38,814 bases of DNA from Candidatus Dojkabacteria bacterium (GTDB lineage Bacteria > Patescibacteriota > Dojkabacteria > GCA-002793355): NCBI GenBank assembly GCA_015485585.1, contig WFTI01000019.1:1-38814 (forward strand). The letters run 5' to 3'. The notes beneath the pieces were generated by a model. The model was not told the DNA's origin, made no database searches, and saw nothing but the letters and a program-made list of their open reading frames with translations. The position numbers and the translations under genes were made by a program. Shown here in pieces: positions 18,807 through 29,176 of the stretch; the first letter of the stretch is position 1, and each line of letters begins with the position of its first letter.

Positions 18807-19716
18807 TATCTTGGTAAGAGCAACTGATAAAGATTCGGTTTGGTGTTATCTTCCACGATAGGGGTTCACTGTTTAAAAATACCTTGGTAACAGATGGTTT
18901 TCCTGTAATTATCTCAAAACTGGAAGTTGGGAAAAACTCTTTAGAATAACCGTCTTTTTTGATGCCCACGTCTGCCTGGGTTTTATCAATCCGTACTAAA
19001 ATCCATGCATCTTGACCTCTTACTTCAACTACTAGTTTAGAAGCTCTTTTTACCCCTTCTTTCGGCTTTTCTGCTTGTGTGGGTTGATAGATTGCCTTTA
19101 TCGTTTTTTCGGTATAACGATCTTTTACGTACGTCTTCTGGGCTTTAATATGGATTATGTTCTCTCCCTCATTTAAAGAGATCTCTTTTGAGAAGGTAAA
19201 GTTTTCATCTATCTTTACCTCTTCTCCGTTTATATAAACTATGGTTCGTTCTTCAGTAACTCCTTTTACTGTAAGCAAGGGGCTTTCAACTACAACCTCA
19301 TCACCAGAAGGCTCAAGTATCTCAAGTCTTGGAGGTTTAATCGATCTGATATAAGCTCGGGTGATATAAAAAAGGCCAAAACCTATAAAAAGGACCAGTC
19401 CTAATATCAAAAGATGAACATACCCTAACTGTACTGTACGAATATGTATAGGGGTTAATTTATTAGGAATCCCCCGAATTTCGGTATCGAGTTGCCTTCT
19501 TAGGAAAGGAAGAATCTTCTCATAATCTACTCCTACCAATTGCGAGTAATTACGGACCAAGCCTTTAATATAGGCTGACGATCTAAAGATCGAAAAGTCA
19601 TTCTTTTCTAACGCCTCGATGTATTCCACCTTGACATGGAGCTTTTTAGCAATCTCTTCTTTTTTTAAACCAGCCTGCTCTCTTGCTTTGCGTAAAATGG
19701 TCCCTACGTTATACAT
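18787..19716 (-). CDS. RodZ-like HTH membrane protein (HTH_25 + TM + DUF4115-like)
   Basis: VGTILRKAREQAGLKKEEIAKKLHVKVEYIEALEKNDFSIFRSSAYIKGLVRNYSQLVGVD, one TM, C-terminal beta-rich domain. Confidence 0.78.
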   Translation of the reverse strand: MYNVGTILRKAREQAGLKKEEIAKKLHVKVEYIEALEKNDFSIFRSSAYIKGLVRNYSQLVGVDYEKILPFLRRQLDTEIRGIPNKLTPIHIRTVQLGYVHLLILGLVLFIGFGLFYITRAYIRSIKPPRLEILEPSGDEVVVESPLLTVKGVTEERTIVYINGEEVKIDENFTFSKEISLNEGENIIHIKAQKTYVKDRYTEKTIKAIYQPTQAEKPKEGVKRASKLVVEVRGQDAWILVRIDKTQADVGIKKDGYSKEFFPTSSFEIITGKPSVTKVFLNSEPLSWKITPNRIFISCSYQDNGWVCE

Positions 19717-20113
19717 AAGCGATTATACCCAACATCACCAAGATGCCGAGCAAAAATCCCCAGAAAATCTGTGAAAAAGTATGGATTTTTAAAACAATAC
19801 GTCTATAAAGAACTAGAAACGCAGCTCCTATAAACAAAAAAGCATAAAACCACCCAAGAGAATAAGCAGTAAGAAGAAGTAACAGAAGACCTCCTAACCA
19901 GAAGGCATGAAGTGAGAAGAAAAAGGTCTTCTTAGACATAAACCAGTGTTTTGCCAAGAAAAATAACCCGAGCAAAATAAGAAAGATCAGAGATTTGATC
20001 CGCCAAACAGGCTCAAAAACTACTAAAGCGTTAATAAACGCCAAAAAATATGTAAAGGCTATCCCGAAAGCATCAATAAGATCTTTTTTACTTATCTTCA
20101 TCTGCTTCTTCAA
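19709..20113 (-). CDS. Small multi-TM protein, possibly divergent PAP2-like
   Basis: About 134 aa, mostly hydrophobic; KIHTFSQIFWGFLLGILV recalls the PAP2 C-terminal H...(Q/D)..xG.LLG element; weak. Confidence 0.4.
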   Translation of the reverse strand: MKKQMKISKKDLIDAFGIAFTYFLAFINALVVFEPVWRIKSLIFLILLGLFFLAKHWFMSKKTFFFSLHAFWLGGLLLLLLTAYSLGWFYAFLFIGAAFLVLYRRIVLKIHTFSQIFWGFLLGILVMLGIIAYV

Positions 20114-20336
20114 CGTATACCTTAATACATTGAACAGGGCACGCGGTCTCTGCTTGCTTTAAAAGATTTAAAGTTTCTTCATCTACTTCGGTCCATTCAT
20201 TATACGGTGGAAGCACCTTATGTTTTCCGGTTGTTTCATCATAGCCATACCCCTTGGGGTATATCGCAGAACATGTACCACAGTTAATGCAAAGGTTCTG
20301 ATCGAGGGTAACCCTCACTTTGTATTTCTTAGCCAT
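20088..20336 (-). CDS. Ferredoxin, single 4Fe-4S
   Basis: CINCGTC ... ACPVQCIKV cysteine pattern, 82 aa. Confidence 0.82.
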   Translation of the reverse strand: MAKKYKVRVTLDQNLCINCGTCSAIYPKGYGYDETTGKHKVLPPYNEWTEVDEETLNLLKQAETACPVQCIKVYVEEADEDK

Positions 20337-20389
20337 CTTGCACGTAGCGTTACAATATTAGTATCAGGTTAAAATAAGTGTAACAACAG

Positions 20390-21343
20390 ATGTCAAAGAA
20401 TACAAGTTCCTTAACCCAAACCCATTTCCCTCTGATTATTATAGGGGCAGGACCAGCTGGCTATACCGCTAGCATATATGCATCGCGTTACAAGATCCAA
20501 CACCTGCTTATAGGAAATATACTTGGAGGTCAGATCTCAAAGGCATCGGTTATTGAAAACTATCCTCCTTTTAAATCAATCAAGGGATACGAGCTTGCAC
20601 TTAAATTCAGAGAACACGCAGAAAGCTTTTTGCAACATTCAGGCTCATCTTTTGTTTTCGATACAGTCAAAAAGGTAACAAAGAAAGACAACCGGTTTGT
20701 AGTAGAGACTCAGCTTGGTAAACACTTTACGGCTGATGCAATTATCTTAGCAATAGGAGTTAAAAAAAGGCAGCTTAATGTACCCGGTGAGGCTAAACTT
20801 ATGGGAAAAGGGGTATCTACATGTGTAACCTGTGATGGATTTTTCTATCGAGGGAAAACAGTAGGAGTTGTAGGAGGAGGTGATTCAGCAGCAACCGGAG
20901 CCTTATATCTTGCAGAGATATGCCCCAAAGTATATATGTTCGTAAGAAGAGATGTTATGCGTGCTGAACCTATATGGCAAGAGAAGATTAAGAACAATCC
21001 TAAGATTACGGTGCTTTATAACACCGAAGTGGCTGAAATCATAGGAGATCAGAAGGTTGAAGGCGTAATAACCAAAGATGGTAAAAAGATCGATCTAGAA
21101 GGGCTTTTTATTGAGATAGGTCACTATCCTGATATAGGTATTATCGAAGAACTAGGGGTAAGAACCGATGAAGAAGGGTACATAGCAGTAAACCCAGATA
21201 TGTCAACCAATGTTAAAGGCTTCTTTGCAGCTGGAGATATCACCAATGCCAATAACAAATTTAAACAAATTGCAGTTGCCGTAGGAGAGGGAGCAGTTGC
21301 TGCAAACGCTGCTTTTAACTATCTCCAGAGGATAAAGAGTTAA
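20390..21343 (+). CDS. trxB: Thioredoxin reductase
   Basis: IIIGAGPAGYTASIYASRY, CVTCDGFFYRGKTVGVVGGGDSA, FAAGDITN. Confidence 0.93.
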   Translation: MSKNTSSLTQTHFPLIIIGAGPAGYTASIYASRYKIQHLLIGNILGGQISKASVIENYPPFKSIKGYELALKFREHAESFLQHSGSSFVFDTVKKVTKKDNRFVVETQLGKHFTADAIILAIGVKKRQLNVPGEAKLMGKGVSTCVTCDGFFYRGKTVGVVGGGDSAATGALYLAEICPKVYMFVRRDVMRAEPIWQEKIKNNPKITVLYNTEVAEIIGDQKVEGVITKDGKKIDLEGLFIEIGHYPDIGIIEELGVRTDEEGYIAVNPDMSTNVKGFFAAGDITNANNKFKQIAVAVGEGAVAANAAFNYLQRIKS

Positions 21344-23888
21344 TCTGCTCAACAATCTCGGCAAGTAGTTTTAAAGCATCAAGAGGAGTTATCTTATTGA
21401 TATCTATCTTTTTTAGTCTGTTGATTATATTTTCGTATTCTTTATTATTACTGAAGGAAGATGCCTCTTTGTCAAAAAGAGCAAGTTGTAACGGAGCGTA
21501 GGCTTGAGAGTAAAGGGTTTCTCCTCGGCTAATTCGAAACAGAAGATTCTCTGCCTCGTGGATCACCTCAGAGGGCAACTTAACCAGTTTAGCGATATGT
21601 ACACCATAGCTTTTGCTTGCCCTTCCCCTGCTGACAGAGTACAAGAAATATACGTTGTCTCCTTCTTCTAGCACATCTACCTTATAGTTAATAAACCCCT
21701 TATAGCGATCTTCAAGCTGAGTAAGTTCATGATAATGGGTTGCACAGAATGTTAGGGCTTTAATACGTTTCTTGATAAACCGGCAGATCGCATGAGCAAG
21801 AGCGAACCCTTCATGGGTACTTGTACCCCTTCCGATCTCATCTAAGATTACAAGGCTAGAAGAAGTAGCATTCTGCAATATATATGCCACCTCACTCATC
21901 TCTACCATAAAGGTACTTCTGCCGGTTGTGATATCGTCACTTGCTCCAACACGGGCAAAGATCTTATCTCTTATTTTTAACCTTGCTTTTTGGGCTGGAA
22001 CATAACTTCCCATCTGAGCCATAAGCTGGATCAATGCTACCTGCCGAATAAATGTGGACTTGCCTCCCATGTTTGGTCCAGTAAGAATAACAAAGTTCTT
22101 GTCTTTTGTGATCTTAATAGTGTTTTTTACAAACTCATCTATAAATCTTTCAACTACAGGATGTCGTGAATCAACAAGTTCTATCTCAACAGAAGATCTA
22201 TCATCAAGTATCTCAGGTTTAGTATATCCGTAGTTTTGGGCTACATAAGCAAATGAGATAATAACATCCCAATATGCAACCTTATCTGAAAGAGCCGCTA
22301 TATCTTTTACATACCCTGCAAGTTTTTCAAGAAACTCTTTATAAAGCTTTGCCTCTAACTGAACTATCTCTTCTTGAGCAAGCAACATCTTTTCTTCGAT
22401 CTCTTTGAGTTTTGGAGTAATAAATCTCTCTGCATTAACTAAGGTCTGCTTACGTATAAAATATGAAGGCACCTTATTAAGTTGACCTTTAGGGACCTCA
22501 AGATAGTATCCGAAAACCTTGTTAAATCCTAATTTTAGTCTGTCTATCTTTGTTTTCTTCTGCTCTTCTTCTAATAACTCGGCTAACACCTTTTCACCTT
22601 CGTACGCCAATTTACGTAGCTCTGTTAGTTTTTTATCTACCCCATCTTTAATTACAGGACCCTCTGTAAAACTTGAAGCAGGGTCATCAAGAATATACTG
22701 ATCTATTAGTTCGATAACCTTCTCAATCTTTTTCTTTAACCCTTTAAGCTCATCAGGGAGATCTTCAAAAAGCAAAAGTGCATTAATAAGAGAGGTTTTT
22801 AACGAAATAACCTGTTTAGGTTTGATTTTATAGAGAGCTACTAATCCTGCCAGACGTTCAATATCAAAGATATGTCTAAGTCTCTCTCTTAAGGTTTTAA
22901 GATCAGCATGCTCTAAGATAGATTCAACATCATCTAACCGTTTATTGATCTTACGTTTATTTTTTAACGGACGAAGCATAAATCTACGTAGTAACCTTCC
23001 TCCCATTGGAGTAAGGGTGTGATCTAGTACTCCAAGCAGTGAGTGTTGCACCCGTTTGGTTAAGGAGTTTTCAAAGATATCAAGGTTTCGAAGAGTAGTC
23101 TGATCAAGCTCCATATAATCAGAAAAGGTATACCGAACCAAAGTGTAATCTTTTCGCTGACGTTGCTTAGTCTCTTCAAAATAACGAAGAAGCAGGTATA
23201 CAGCAAACTGTTCAGCTAGATTTTTAAAACCTAAGGCAAAAAACCTTTCTCCAAAAAGCTCTTTAAGATACTCCTCTACCATCCGTTCTGAGACTCTTTC
23301 GGTAATGGGTACCATAAAACCTTTATCTCTCAAAAAACTTATAGTCTCTTCATCATAATCAGACACCACTATCTCTTTTACTTGGTGTGTTCTAATGATC
23401 TCTGCTAAAACGCCTTTTTCATCGTAGACTACACTTCCAACCTCTAGTTTGCCTGAGAGTAGGTCTCCTAAAACAAAATGGTACCCCTCTCTTGAAGAAA
23501 CTACTGAAGCTACAAAGTTGTTCTCTTTAGAAGTAAGCAGTTCTTGAGTGGTAAGAGTACCTCGGGTAACAACCTCAACAACCTTACGTTCTACTAAACC
23601 CTTTGCAAAACGTGGATCTTCAACCTGATCTGCTATAGCTACCTTGTATCCTTTTTCTATAAGCTTTGGAAGATAAGTATCTAACGCCTTAATTGGAAAT
23701 CCTGCCATAGGAATCGCGTCTTCACCTTTTTCTCGTGAGGTCAGCGTTATTCCTAACTCTCTCGCTAAAATGTGAGCATCTTCAAAGAAACACTCATAAA
23801 AATCACCCATCTGAAACAGCAGAAGACAATCTTTATATGCTCTTTTTAACCTAAGATACTGTTTCATCAAAGGCGTAAGTTTACCCAT
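21315..23888 (-). CDS. mutS: DNA mismatch repair protein MutS
   Basis: MKQYLRLKRAYKDCLLLFQMGDFYECFFEDAHILARELGITLTSR; VILTGPNMGGKSTFIRQVALI; LVILDEIGRGTSTHEGFALA; ATHYHELTQL. Confidence 0.97.
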   Translation of the reverse strand: MGKLTPLMKQYLRLKRAYKDCLLLFQMGDFYECFFEDAHILARELGITLTSREKGEDAIPMAGFPIKALDTYLPKLIEKGYKVAIADQVEDPRFAKGLVERKVVEVVTRGTLTTQELLTSKENNFVASVVSSREGYHFVLGDLLSGKLEVGSVVYDEKGVLAEIIRTHQVKEIVVSDYDEETISFLRDKGFMVPITERVSERMVEEYLKELFGERFFALGFKNLAEQFAVYLLLRYFEETKQRQRKDYTLVRYTFSDYMELDQTTLRNLDIFENSLTKRVQHSLLGVLDHTLTPMGGRLLRRFMLRPLKNKRKINKRLDDVESILEHADLKTLRERLRHIFDIERLAGLVALYKIKPKQVISLKTSLINALLLFEDLPDELKGLKKKIEKVIELIDQYILDDPASSFTEGPVIKDGVDKKLTELRKLAYEGEKVLAELLEEEQKKTKIDRLKLGFNKVFGYYLEVPKGQLNKVPSYFIRKQTLVNAERFITPKLKEIEEKMLLAQEEIVQLEAKLYKEFLEKLAGYVKDIAALSDKVAYWDVIISFAYVAQNYGYTKPEILDDRSSVEIELVDSRHPVVERFIDEFVKNTIKITKDKNFVILTGPNMGGKSTFIRQVALIQLMAQMGSYVPAQKARLKIRDKIFARVGASDDITTGRSTFMVEMSEVAYILQNATSSSLVILDEIGRGTSTHEGFALAHAICRFIKKRIKALTFCATHYHELTQLEDRYKGFINYKVDVLEEGDNVYFLYSVSRGRASKSYGVHIAKLVKLPSEVIHEAENLLFRISRGETLYSQAYAPLQLALFDKEASSFSNNKEYENIINRLKKIDINKITPLDALKLLAEIVEQINSLSSGDS

Positions 23889-23903
23889 ACATGGATGATA
23901 TCA

Positions 23904-25226
23904 TTAACGCACAAGATAAACTGCCCCAGAATTGGCATCAAGATAAATAGTTGTACCTTCACTGAGCAGACGGGTAGCATTATAAGTTGCTCCAATTGCT
24001 GGAATTTTAAGCTCATTTAAGAATATTGCATGATCAGAACGAGGAGAGCCTATATCTAAAATCATACCTTTCACCTTAGTCTTTGGTAAAATAGTACGCC
24101 ATCTGTTATCAAAACGGTGCAACACAACAATTTTGTTTTTGACAAGACCTATAAGCTCGTCATCACGTAGATTCTGAAGTCTTTCTTCATTGATCACCAC
24201 AACAGGGGCTACAGCATCTCCTCTGCTAAGAGGAGTACCACTTAAGATTGGAAAACGTACCTTACTCTTGGCTATTGAACGGTGTTTCTCTTTTGCAGAG
24301 CTCTCTATCTCGGTTTTTAGGGTTCCTTTTACCTGTAATATGTAATATCTTCCACCTGCAAAAGCCCACTCCACTGTAAAATCTTGATCGTAATGAGGTT
24401 CGACACGCTCTAGTAGACGCACAAGTTGGAGTATCTGATCATCTTGGAGTTTCTGAGCATAATGCCAGACTTTTGCAAGCTCGATACGGTCTGGTCTCTC
24501 TGTATCCAGGTAAGCACGCATCCAAAACTGAGGATTTACACGTTTACTTACGATATTTAACGAACCCTTCTCGATCACATACACATCGGGATTAACCTCT
24601 CCATCGGCGATCACATCTCCTATTCCATATACGGCCTCGATTGTAAAACGGTCAAACGAACGGGTGGTTGCATCAAATCCATATGCTACTCCAGAAACCT
24701 CTGGTGTCACCATTTTCTGTACCATCACAGCAAGTTTAACGTCTTGTAGGCTAATCTTATTCTTTCTAAGATATTCAAGAGCCTCTTCTGAGTAAAAATA
24801 AGCAAAGATCTTCATTACGGCCTCTAAGACACTTTCTTTTCCCTTCACGTTAAGAAACGTTGGATATACACCGCTAAAACTTACTCCTTGATATTCTTTA
24901 CAGCTTACAGAAGACCTTACAGCCACCTTAGGGGCTGAAAAATGACTAAGAAGTTTATAAACATACTCAAACTTATCTAAGATACTTGAAGGAACCTTAT
25001 AACTCATAAAATAATCTAGGGCGCTCTTGTAATCTATCTTTTTATACTCCCTTAGCTTTGCTGACACAGTATCAAAAAAACGGGTTGTAAACACAAAGAA
25101 ATCCGGAATAAAAAGGTTCTCTTCTAAAATTAAGGGCTTTAATGTCGCTACCTTTCTACCTACTAACTCTTCAGTGATCAATTTCGGAGTAGTTTCAAGA
25201 TCAAACCTACGTACTATGTAAGGCAT
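23904..25226 (-). CDS. PEP-synthase/PPDK-like protein: ATP-grasp plus swivelling His domain, no C-terminal PEP/pyruvate barrel
   Basis: KVAVRSSVSCKEYQGVSFSGVYPTFLNVKG..., MVTPEVSGVAYGFD, FTVEWAFAGGRYYILQVKGT, mobile domain MILDIGSPRSDHAIFLNELKIPAIGATYNAT. Confidence 0.75.
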   Translation of the reverse strand: MPYIVRRFDLETTPKLITEELVGRKVATLKPLILEENLFIPDFFVFTTRFFDTVSAKLREYKKIDYKSALDYFMSYKVPSSILDKFEYVYKLLSHFSAPKVAVRSSVSCKEYQGVSFSGVYPTFLNVKGKESVLEAVMKIFAYFYSEEALEYLRKNKISLQDVKLAVMVQKMVTPEVSGVAYGFDATTRSFDRFTIEAVYGIGDVIADGEVNPDVYVIEKGSLNIVSKRVNPQFWMRAYLDTERPDRIELAKVWHYAQKLQDDQILQLVRLLERVEPHYDQDFTVEWAFAGGRYYILQVKGTLKTEIESSAKEKHRSIAKSKVRFPILSGTPLSRGDAVAPVVVINEERLQNLRDDELIGLVKNKIVVLHRFDNRWRTILPKTKVKGMILDIGSPRSDHAIFLNELKIPAIGATYNATRLLSEGTTIYLDANSGAVYLVR

Positions 25227-25247
25227 ATATTTAAGTATGCCACAAAA

Positions 25248-25649
25248 TTAAGGTGTTGTAGTAGAGGTTGGAGTAACCGTAGATGTGGGTGTAGTAGTTG
25301 AGGTTGGGGTTGGAGTTACCGACGTCTCAGTAGGGATTGTTAAACTTTGGATTGGAGTAGGTGTGGAAGTTCCACTTATTGTTGGGCTAACACTTACAGT
25401 AGGACTTAGGGTAGGAACCGTAGTTGGTATCAACCACGATGGGAGTCCTTTATAAATAAATGGATTTTTCTTTGGCACAAAGAAGTCATAAGAGTCTACA
25501 TTTTCGCTTTCAAGCATCTCATCAGTCGGAAGACTCTTTACACGTGAAAGATAAAGCATCCGCTTAAAACTAATAAATATCACTGTTAAAAATCCCAAAA
25601 TTATAGTGACTACAAGTAATATAGTATAAAGATCTACGCGTTTATTCAT
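25248..25649 (-). CDS. Single-TM protein with Thr/Pro/Ser-rich C-terminal tail
   Basis: N-terminal TM and low-complexity tail TPTPTSTTTPTSTVTPTSTTTP. Confidence 0.5.
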   Translation of the reverse strand: MNKRVDLYTILLVVTIILGFLTVIFISFKRMLYLSRVKSLPTDEMLESENVDSYDFFVPKKNPFIYKGLPSWLIPTTVPTLSPTVSVSPTISGTSTPTPIQSLTIPTETSVTPTPTSTTTPTSTVTPTSTTTP

Positions 25650-25650
25650 A

Positions 25651-26433
25651 CTAACCGTACAGTTTCTTATATAGTTTTACTACCTCTTTCGCTGGGCCTA
25701 TGGTTTTTACCTTATGATCCCATAGAAGAAGGGCACGGTCAGCATATTTAGCTATGTAATCAAGGTTATGGCTTACCACTACTATTGTTTTACCACGTTT
25801 ACGTAGGTTATTAAGCACTCTCTGACTTTTTTCTTGGAAATGAAGATCTCCTACTGCTAATACCTCATCAAGAAGGTAAATATCTGCCTCACTTAAAAAC
25901 GCTATCGAGAAGGCTAAGCGAACCCGCATTCCAGAAGAGAGGTTTTTTAAAGGAACATCAACAAACTCTCTTAACTCGGCGAAGTCAATGATATCATCGA
26001 ATCTTTCTTTCAAAAATTTGCGTGACATTCCTAAAATAAGGCCGTTTAAGAACACATTTTCACGCACAGTCATATCTGGATGAAAGCCAACGCCAAGCTC
26101 AAGAAAAGGGACTAAAGTACCTCTTTTGATTACTTTTCCTTTATCAGGAATAAGGATATCTGCCAAGATCTTAAGAAGGGTCGATTTACCCGCTCCGTTT
26201 GGACCTATTATTCCGAATGTTTCTCCGTCGTAAACTTCAAAGCTTATATCTTCTAAGACACATAAACGTCGGCTTTTAAGGTATTTCCACGGCGCTGCTA
26301 AGAATTCACTTAGTTTATCGTACCGTAGGGCAGGGATTTTAAAGCATTTAGTGATTCCCTCGACCTGTATACGGGCTATCTTTCCTTCTTTAGAACCGGC
26401 ACGTTTTATTTTTTTAAACCTAAACCCTTTCAT
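25651..26433 (-). CDS. Polysaccharide-export ABC transporter ATPase (Wzt/TagH/KpsT type)
   Basis: Walker A GPNGAGKSTLLKIL, signature LSSGMRVRLAFSIAFLSEADIYLLDEVLAVGD; no long C-terminal carbohydrate-binding domain. Confidence 0.88.
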   Translation of the reverse strand: MKGFRFKKIKRAGSKEGKIARIQVEGITKCFKIPALRYDKLSEFLAAPWKYLKSRRLCVLEDISFEVYDGETFGIIGPNGAGKSTLLKILADILIPDKGKVIKRGTLVPFLELGVGFHPDMTVRENVFLNGLILGMSRKFLKERFDDIIDFAELREFVDVPLKNLSSGMRVRLAFSIAFLSEADIYLLDEVLAVGDLHFQEKSQRVLNNLRKRGKTIVVVSHNLDYIAKYADRALLLWDHKVKTIGPAKEVVKLYKKLYG

Positions 26434-27204
26434 TTAGTAGTATTCCGCTATCTTACGTACAGCTTTTCTGAAATAAAGTAGGCCGAATGTCAAGACTATT
26501 ATTCCGATAATCAAGGGACGAGAAAGCATGCTCCATTCAAGTATATTCTTGTGTACTAAGGTTCGCATCATCTCCATGATAAATGTCAAGGGATTATTCA
26601 CAACAACCTTCTCTAAAACGTTTCCTTTCATGAAAGACAAAGGATACATAACAGGAACTAACCAAAAAAGTGCATACACAAGAAGATCTACTATATGTTG
26701 GATATCTCTAAACCTAAGAAACCAGATACTAAACCATACCGCAAAGGCGGTTCCAAACAAAAAGCTTACAAAAGCTGCCCCCCAGAGTCCTACAACCAGT
26801 TTATACCAGCTAACATCTAGGTGTCCAAAAACGGCAAGTACCATAATTACTAGAAAATTAAAGAAAAAGTTAATAAGCGATACCGAGGCGGCAGCAAAAA
26901 CCACAATCTCTCGAGGAAAATATATCTTAAGGATAATATGAGCCTTGTTGTAAAGTGACTTCATCCCATACAGCAAGCTGTCTTGAAAAACATGATATAA
27001 CACGATACCGATCAATACGAAGATAGTACGGGTTGCTTTCGCATTAAACATAGTCCATACATTATAGAGAATAAAAAACTGAAACAATGGCTTAAAAACT
27101 GCCCATAATACACCAAGATAAGAACGTTTGTATCTTAACTTAAAATCATTAAAGAAAAACTCAAAGAACAGATCCACGTAATTTCTTATGCTTCTTCGCG
27201 ACAT
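26434..27204 (-). CDS. ABC-2 type polysaccharide export permease (Wzm/TagG type)
   Basis: Six-TM pattern, DFKLRYKRSYLGVLWAVFKPLFQFFILYNVW; adjacent to cognate ATPase. Confidence 0.87.
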   Translation of the reverse strand: MSRRSIRNYVDLFFEFFFNDFKLRYKRSYLGVLWAVFKPLFQFFILYNVWTMFNAKATRTIFVLIGIVLYHVFQDSLLYGMKSLYNKAHIILKIYFPREIVVFAAASVSLINFFFNFLVIMVLAVFGHLDVSWYKLVVGLWGAAFVSFLFGTAFAVWFSIWFLRFRDIQHIVDLLVYALFWLVPVMYPLSFMKGNVLEKVVVNNPLTFIMEMMRTLVHKNILEWSMLSRPLIIGIIVLTFGLLYFRKAVRKIAEYY

Positions 27205-27213
27205 ATGTGCAGA

Positions 27214-27768
27214 TTATACCCCCACCATGGTAATTATCGGAAAAACCTGTAGATTCCTAAAAAGGTTTCTTAAAAGCTTTATTCTTCTCTTGTAGTCTTT
27301 CTCCCAACTTGCAACAGTAATATAGGTATTTGTTGGTAAGGTTTCAAAAACATACAGATGATCTTGATAATCAACCTTTATCTCTTTTGCAAAACTTATA
27401 TCAACTATAACTGCAGGCTCTATTGCTAAGAAATCATCTAAAGAAAACCCAGCAAAACGAGGATTCTGGAAAAGTTTTTTCACAATTACAACACGTAGTA
27501 GATCTGCCAAACTAAACTGTACTCCTGTTAACAACTCCGAAAAAAGTGGTTGGTCTTTCTTCTTTTTAGTCACCACCAACAACCGCACAGCTATAACAGT
27601 TGCAGTAATATCTATCTCCTTGAGATTATTTTCTAACCACTCAGTTAATAAAGCTTCAAACTTTTGTTTATCAAAAAATGTTTTGCTATTTTTTAAATAG
27701 TAAATAGGGGCTTCTAACAGTAAAGGATTATGGATAAACCCTGCCATGACCTTAAATTTAAACCTCAA
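27214..27768 (-). CDS. Hypothetical protein (184 aa)
   Basis: Open frame overlapping the pyk start by 11 nt; no recognisable motif. Confidence 0.4.
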   Translation of the reverse strand: MRFKFKVMAGFIHNPLLLEAPIYYLKNSKTFFDKQKFEALLTEWLENNLKEIDITATVIAVRLLVVTKKKKDQPLFSELLTGVQFSLADLLRVVIVKKLFQNPRFAGFSLDDFLAIEPAVIVDISFAKEIKVDYQDHLYVFETLPTNTYITVASWEKDYKRRIKLLRNLFRNLQVFPIITMVGV

Positions 27769-29173
27769 TTAAACGCAAAGAGAATTGGCTCCCGAAATCT
27801 GTAAAGTTTTTGTCAAAGAAAACAACAAGACGGTGTTTAGGTTTTACTAGCCCTTTCTTTGCTAATCTTTTTACCAACCACGCAAGGGCTTGGTCTTCAG
27901 AAAGGTTTTTGGGGTCATAGAATATGATCCCTCTCACTCCGAAACGTAAGTTGAGAAAAGAAGAAAAACGAAGATCTTTATTATGGACTACATAGATCTT
28001 GCTTGATGGTCTAAGGCGTACAAATCTATCAAGGACTTTTTCATCTTCTACAAAGAAGACGATCGATACATTGTCATCAGAATCATACTGCAGGTAAAAA
28101 TCATAAACTGCTTGAGCTACCTTATCAGCTTCAGATCGAATCGGTGGATGAAACTTTTCACACCCAACCCTATGCTCCTCTGCGTATGATATGATCTTAT
28201 CCATCATCTCAACAGCAAGTAAAGGATCTTGGCCGATAGCTGTTTCTCCTGATAAGACTAGTACATCAGCTTTATCATATACAGCATTAGCTACATCCAC
28301 AATCTCTGCTCTGGTCGGAAAATTCTTCTCTACAAGACTCTCTAACATCTGGGTTGCTACAATAACTGGTTTTGAGCGTTCTCGACACTCCTGAATTATG
28401 TGTTTTTGCCAGTATGGAACCTGATAATATGGTACTTCTAAGGCTAGATCTCCTCTTCCGATCATAATCGCATCAGAATTTTCAATAATCTCATTAAGAT
28501 TTTTTAAAGCCTCCTGAGTTTCTATCTTAGACATTACCCCAACGTTATAGATCTCGCGCTCTTCTAGTTCTTTTTTTACCTCTAAAAGATCATTTTTATT
28601 ACGTACAAATGATACTGCAACATAATCTACAAGATTCTCTTTGGCAAGATCTAACCCTTCTTTGTCTCGTTGGGTAAGCACAGGCAAAGAAGAGAAAGTT
28701 ACACCTTCGACATTAAAAGATACACCATTGCGAAGTGTTCCGGAATTTAACGGAATCAGCATTAACTGATCTTGGCTTCTTTCGGCTATAAACTTTAGAG
28801 TTCCTTCACTCATATAAACCACTGATCCGTTTTTAATCTCATCGATCACCCTAGGGTACGTAATTCCGATCTGATTCTCATCTGAAGGGTTCGAGGTCAA
28901 AACATAAGGAACTCCCTCTTTAATTTTAATGTTGTTTTTATTTAACTTTACCCGCACACTTGGTCCTTGTAGGTCAAGAACCACTGTAACAATAACCCCT
29001 TCTTCTTTTGCTAATTTGCGAAGTAACCTTATATGTTCTTTATGCCATTTGACGGTATTGTGTTTGAAATTAAAACGGAATATCCTTACTCCTTTTTTAA
29101 AAAATTTTCTTAAAATGTCGGGCTTTATTGAGGCGGGCCCTACCGTAACCATTATCTTGGTAAGTGTGCTCAT
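27758..29173 (-). CDS. pyk: Pyruvate kinase
   Basis: TKIMVTVGPASIKPDIL, MSKIETQEALKNLNEIIENSDAIMIGRGDLALEVPY, VIVATQMLESLVEKNFPTRAEIVDVANAVYDKADVLVLSGETAIG. Confidence 0.95.
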   Translation of the reverse strand: MSTLTKIMVTVGPASIKPDILRKFFKKGVRIFRFNFKHNTVKWHKEHIRLLRKLAKEEGVIVTVVLDLQGPSVRVKLNKNNIKIKEGVPYVLTSNPSDENQIGITYPRVIDEIKNGSVVYMSEGTLKFIAERSQDQLMLIPLNSGTLRNGVSFNVEGVTFSSLPVLTQRDKEGLDLAKENLVDYVAVSFVRNKNDLLEVKKELEEREIYNVGVMSKIETQEALKNLNEIIENSDAIMIGRGDLALEVPYYQVPYWQKHIIQECRERSKPVIVATQMLESLVEKNFPTRAEIVDVANAVYDKADVLVLSGETAIGQDPLLAVEMMDKIISYAEEHRVGCEKFHPPIRSEADKVAQAVYDFYLQYDSDDNVSIVFFVEDEKVLDRFVRLRPSSKIYVVHNKDLRFSSFLNLRFGVRGIIFYDPKNLSEDQALAWLVKRLAKKGLVKPKHRLVVFFDKNFTDFGSQFSLRLIEV

Positions 29174-29176
29174 TGA

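Noticed and set aside
26528-26941. 137-aa plus ORF
   Set aside because: Antisense to the ABC permease; no recognisable domain.
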